A stretch of DNA of 64,000 bases from Acridotheres tristis. Lineage: Eukaryota > Chordata > Aves > Passeriformes > Sturnidae. The translations under genes were made by a program, and so were the position numbers. The notes below the pieces were generated by a model. The model was not told the origin of the DNA and searched no databases. It saw only the letters and a list, made by a program, of their open reading frames with translations. Each line of letters begins with the position of its first letter. The first letter of the stretch is position 1. The stretch spans positions 10,886,463 to 10,950,462 of the forward strand of contig CM072895.1 of the NCBI GenBank assembly GCA_037013685.1. Reading direction: 5' to 3'. Below are positions 62,101 through 64,000 of this stretch, in pieces.

Positions 62101-64000
62101 GCACATGTTAGAAGTAAATATATGTACTTCTATTTGGTTGTAATGCATTTATGAATGGCAGCCAAAGCTGTAGATGGAAAGGCAATAGGTAGAACTGAGC
62201 CCCTTTAAAATTAATGCTACGTTGGTCTCTTCGTTTTTGGTTTTGGAGGTACCTGCTGTCTGGCACACTACTTTAATAAAGCAAACAGCTTCAAAACATG
62301 AAGGCCTTAAGCCAGGGGTGATGCATATATGCTGTGGAATTGGCAATGTGGGCACTGGCTTAGTCTTAAACATTTCAACTTCTTTGATTTTTGCCTTTCA
62401 CTCAAAAGCTTGGAAAGGGAAGGTTACCAAATGTGTGTTTACTCGAAGCACACAAACTGCTTATCTGCAATTATCTCCTAATCTGGTCCTTCCGAGTTTC
62501 TCTGGTCTCACAGGTAAATACAGATTTAGCTGTTATTCAAGGCATATTATTTACCTCATTAAGTATGTGTTTTGGCATGTGCATTATTTACCTGACGGAC
62601 TAACGGATGGGAGAGAGCAAATGCTGTCTTTTGTGCAAACAGTGACTTTGTTCTTGAGCAACAAGTCCCCATTTTGCCGTGGCCACTTTGTCTCTATGTC
62701 TCACAGTGGGTGCTTCCATCCCTTTATTGTAGAGCAAAAAGCCAGCACAGGTGGGGGTTGGCCATGCTCATAAAAGGGCAGGTGGGTGGCATGTCAAGTG
62801 ATGGAGTCCTTCCATGAGCAGTGGGACCAACTGTGGGGATAGATTTAAATATCTATAAGATTGTGTGTATGTATATGCACACACAATTAGAGGGGTACTC
62901 CTATCCTTGTTGAAGAGGACTGAGTTGGTGCAATTTGCTTGTTTAGCTATTGATCCCTGTACCCACCCATGTATCACCATAAACTGGTCTTGAATTCTCA
63001 TCTCTGTAGATCTGTTTACAGCCCTGAGGCTGACCCATCTTGGATAGTTACAATCCTGGCAACTTTTTCCTGCAAAGTTTTAGAAGAAAAGTAGCAGGAG
63101 GAGAAATCCTGGTAGTCTCAGGGATAATGCAATTTATTAAATAGTGTTTGTTAAATAAAAGTATCAGAAGGTGATGACTGAGTGAGGTATTTCTTTGGAA
63201 GGAAGTCTGTAGCCTATAGAATTATTGTGTGTGATTATTTGAACTGATATCCCCGTCTGAGAGAAATACCTGAAGTAAGAAGTGGAGTGTAGCACTAAAA
63301 TCATATCTCTGAGAAACCTCGTATACAAAGCAAATGAGAACTTTCCTGGGGAGGAGCCTTCCAGCCACGAGGCACCTGGATTTCTAATGGAAGTGCCATA
63401 TTTTGGTGCAACTGGCAGATGTTTCAGGGCCAAGCTGTTTGGATAAGTTGTAGTGTTGGTATGTGTATTGCTGCGTTTAATTTTTACCATGCACCAGAAA
63501 CTGCATTATATATGAAAAGATAAAAGGCCTCAGAAATTTCAACACGGCTTAGATTGGATATTCTGTGTTTTAGTTGGTTTGTGTTCTGCTATAATGAGGT
63601 TCAGCAGTGGGGTGTGATCTGGTGCCTGGAGCCATGACTGTTGTGTATCTCATAGTTCTTAATTTAAAGTCATTTGCAGAGGTTAATTTTCAGTTGCTTG
63701 TGATTCTGGACAACTTAAGCTCAATCCAAATGTCATCTGTTGCACTTAGAGCAGGTCACTCTATTATTTCAGGTTTGTGATGCTGAAACCTCCACTCTCC
63801 ACTGGGAAGCACAAAGGGAATCCCTGTCAGAGGAGGATGCAGATACCAGTAGAGATGAGATGTATGTGTGCATGAGTAACATGAGTCTCTCTTCAGTTTC
63901 AGATGCCTCTGGATGTTCAATGATAGCATTTCTCCATACTGGAGCAGCAAAGTTTCCCCAAAACTTACTTTCAAGGTCAAGACAAGCTGTGTCCCCCCTC

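Larger units (their letters stand above)
54921..64000 (+). other. Probable intron 1 of the rightward gene, no exon recognised
   Basis: After the CpG island the sequence becomes AT-rich with many T and T/G runs (for example 55.99-56.06 kb and 56.3 kb). No exon of ERI3 or another known gene was recognised. The longest plus-strand frame with a true ATG (62321-62773, 150 codons) has no family resemblance. A MIR-like relic is near 59.1 kb and a short inverted repeat at 58706-58747. A polyadenylation-type AATAAA with a GT-rich follower is at 61270-61284, without an associated gene. Confidence 0.55.

Overview
This is vertebrate nuclear DNA, almost certainly from a bird. It has very low coding density, spliced genes, three CpG islands and AT-rich introns. 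The recognisable interspersed repeats are CR1 LINE tails plus a few very old L3/CR1-like and MIR-like relics; I saw no Alu-, B1- or L1-type repeats. No prokaryotic gene, CRISPR array, tRNA or rRNA was found.

The one protein-coding exon I recognise with confidence is on the minus strand at 27629-28253. It encodes the first 208 residues, plus one base of codon 209, of RNF220, a RING-type E3 ubiquitin ligase. Left of it (1-27628) is RNF220 intron 2; the later exons carrying the coiled coil and RING lie beyond the left edge. Right of it (28321-34754) is intron 1, with an internal CpG island at about 32.3-33.2 kb and several stretches that look like conserved regulatory DNA. A second CpG island at about 34.2-35.4 kb is the likely RNF220 promoter. 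It has a plausible non-coding first exon ending at a GTGAGT donor (minus strand, exon end 34755), a CA/CG dinucleotide tract and a ZNF143-like site.

From about 35.4 to 54.2 kb I see no gene. This stretch holds microsatellites, a CR1 tail, an old L3/CR1 LINE relic and MIR-like fragments. At 54.2-54.9 kb a third CpG island, with an excellent ZNF143 (Staf) site, an NRF1-type site and two good plus-strand splice donors, marks the promoter of a gene running right. Vertebrate synteny (ERI3 lies divergently upstream of RNF220) suggests ERI3, but no ERI3 coding exon is visible up to 64 kb, so this rests on position only. The rest (54.9-64 kb) looks intronic.

I found no convincing new protein system. 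The most interesting signals are: the predicted RNF220 leader with a long upstream ORF overlapping the main start out of frame; the weak context of RNF220 Met1 against the strong context of Met10; the Z-DNA-prone tract in the leader; the internal CpG island in intron 1; the paired ZNF143-like sites at the two divergent promoters; and non-repetitive intronic blocks that look like developmental enhancers.
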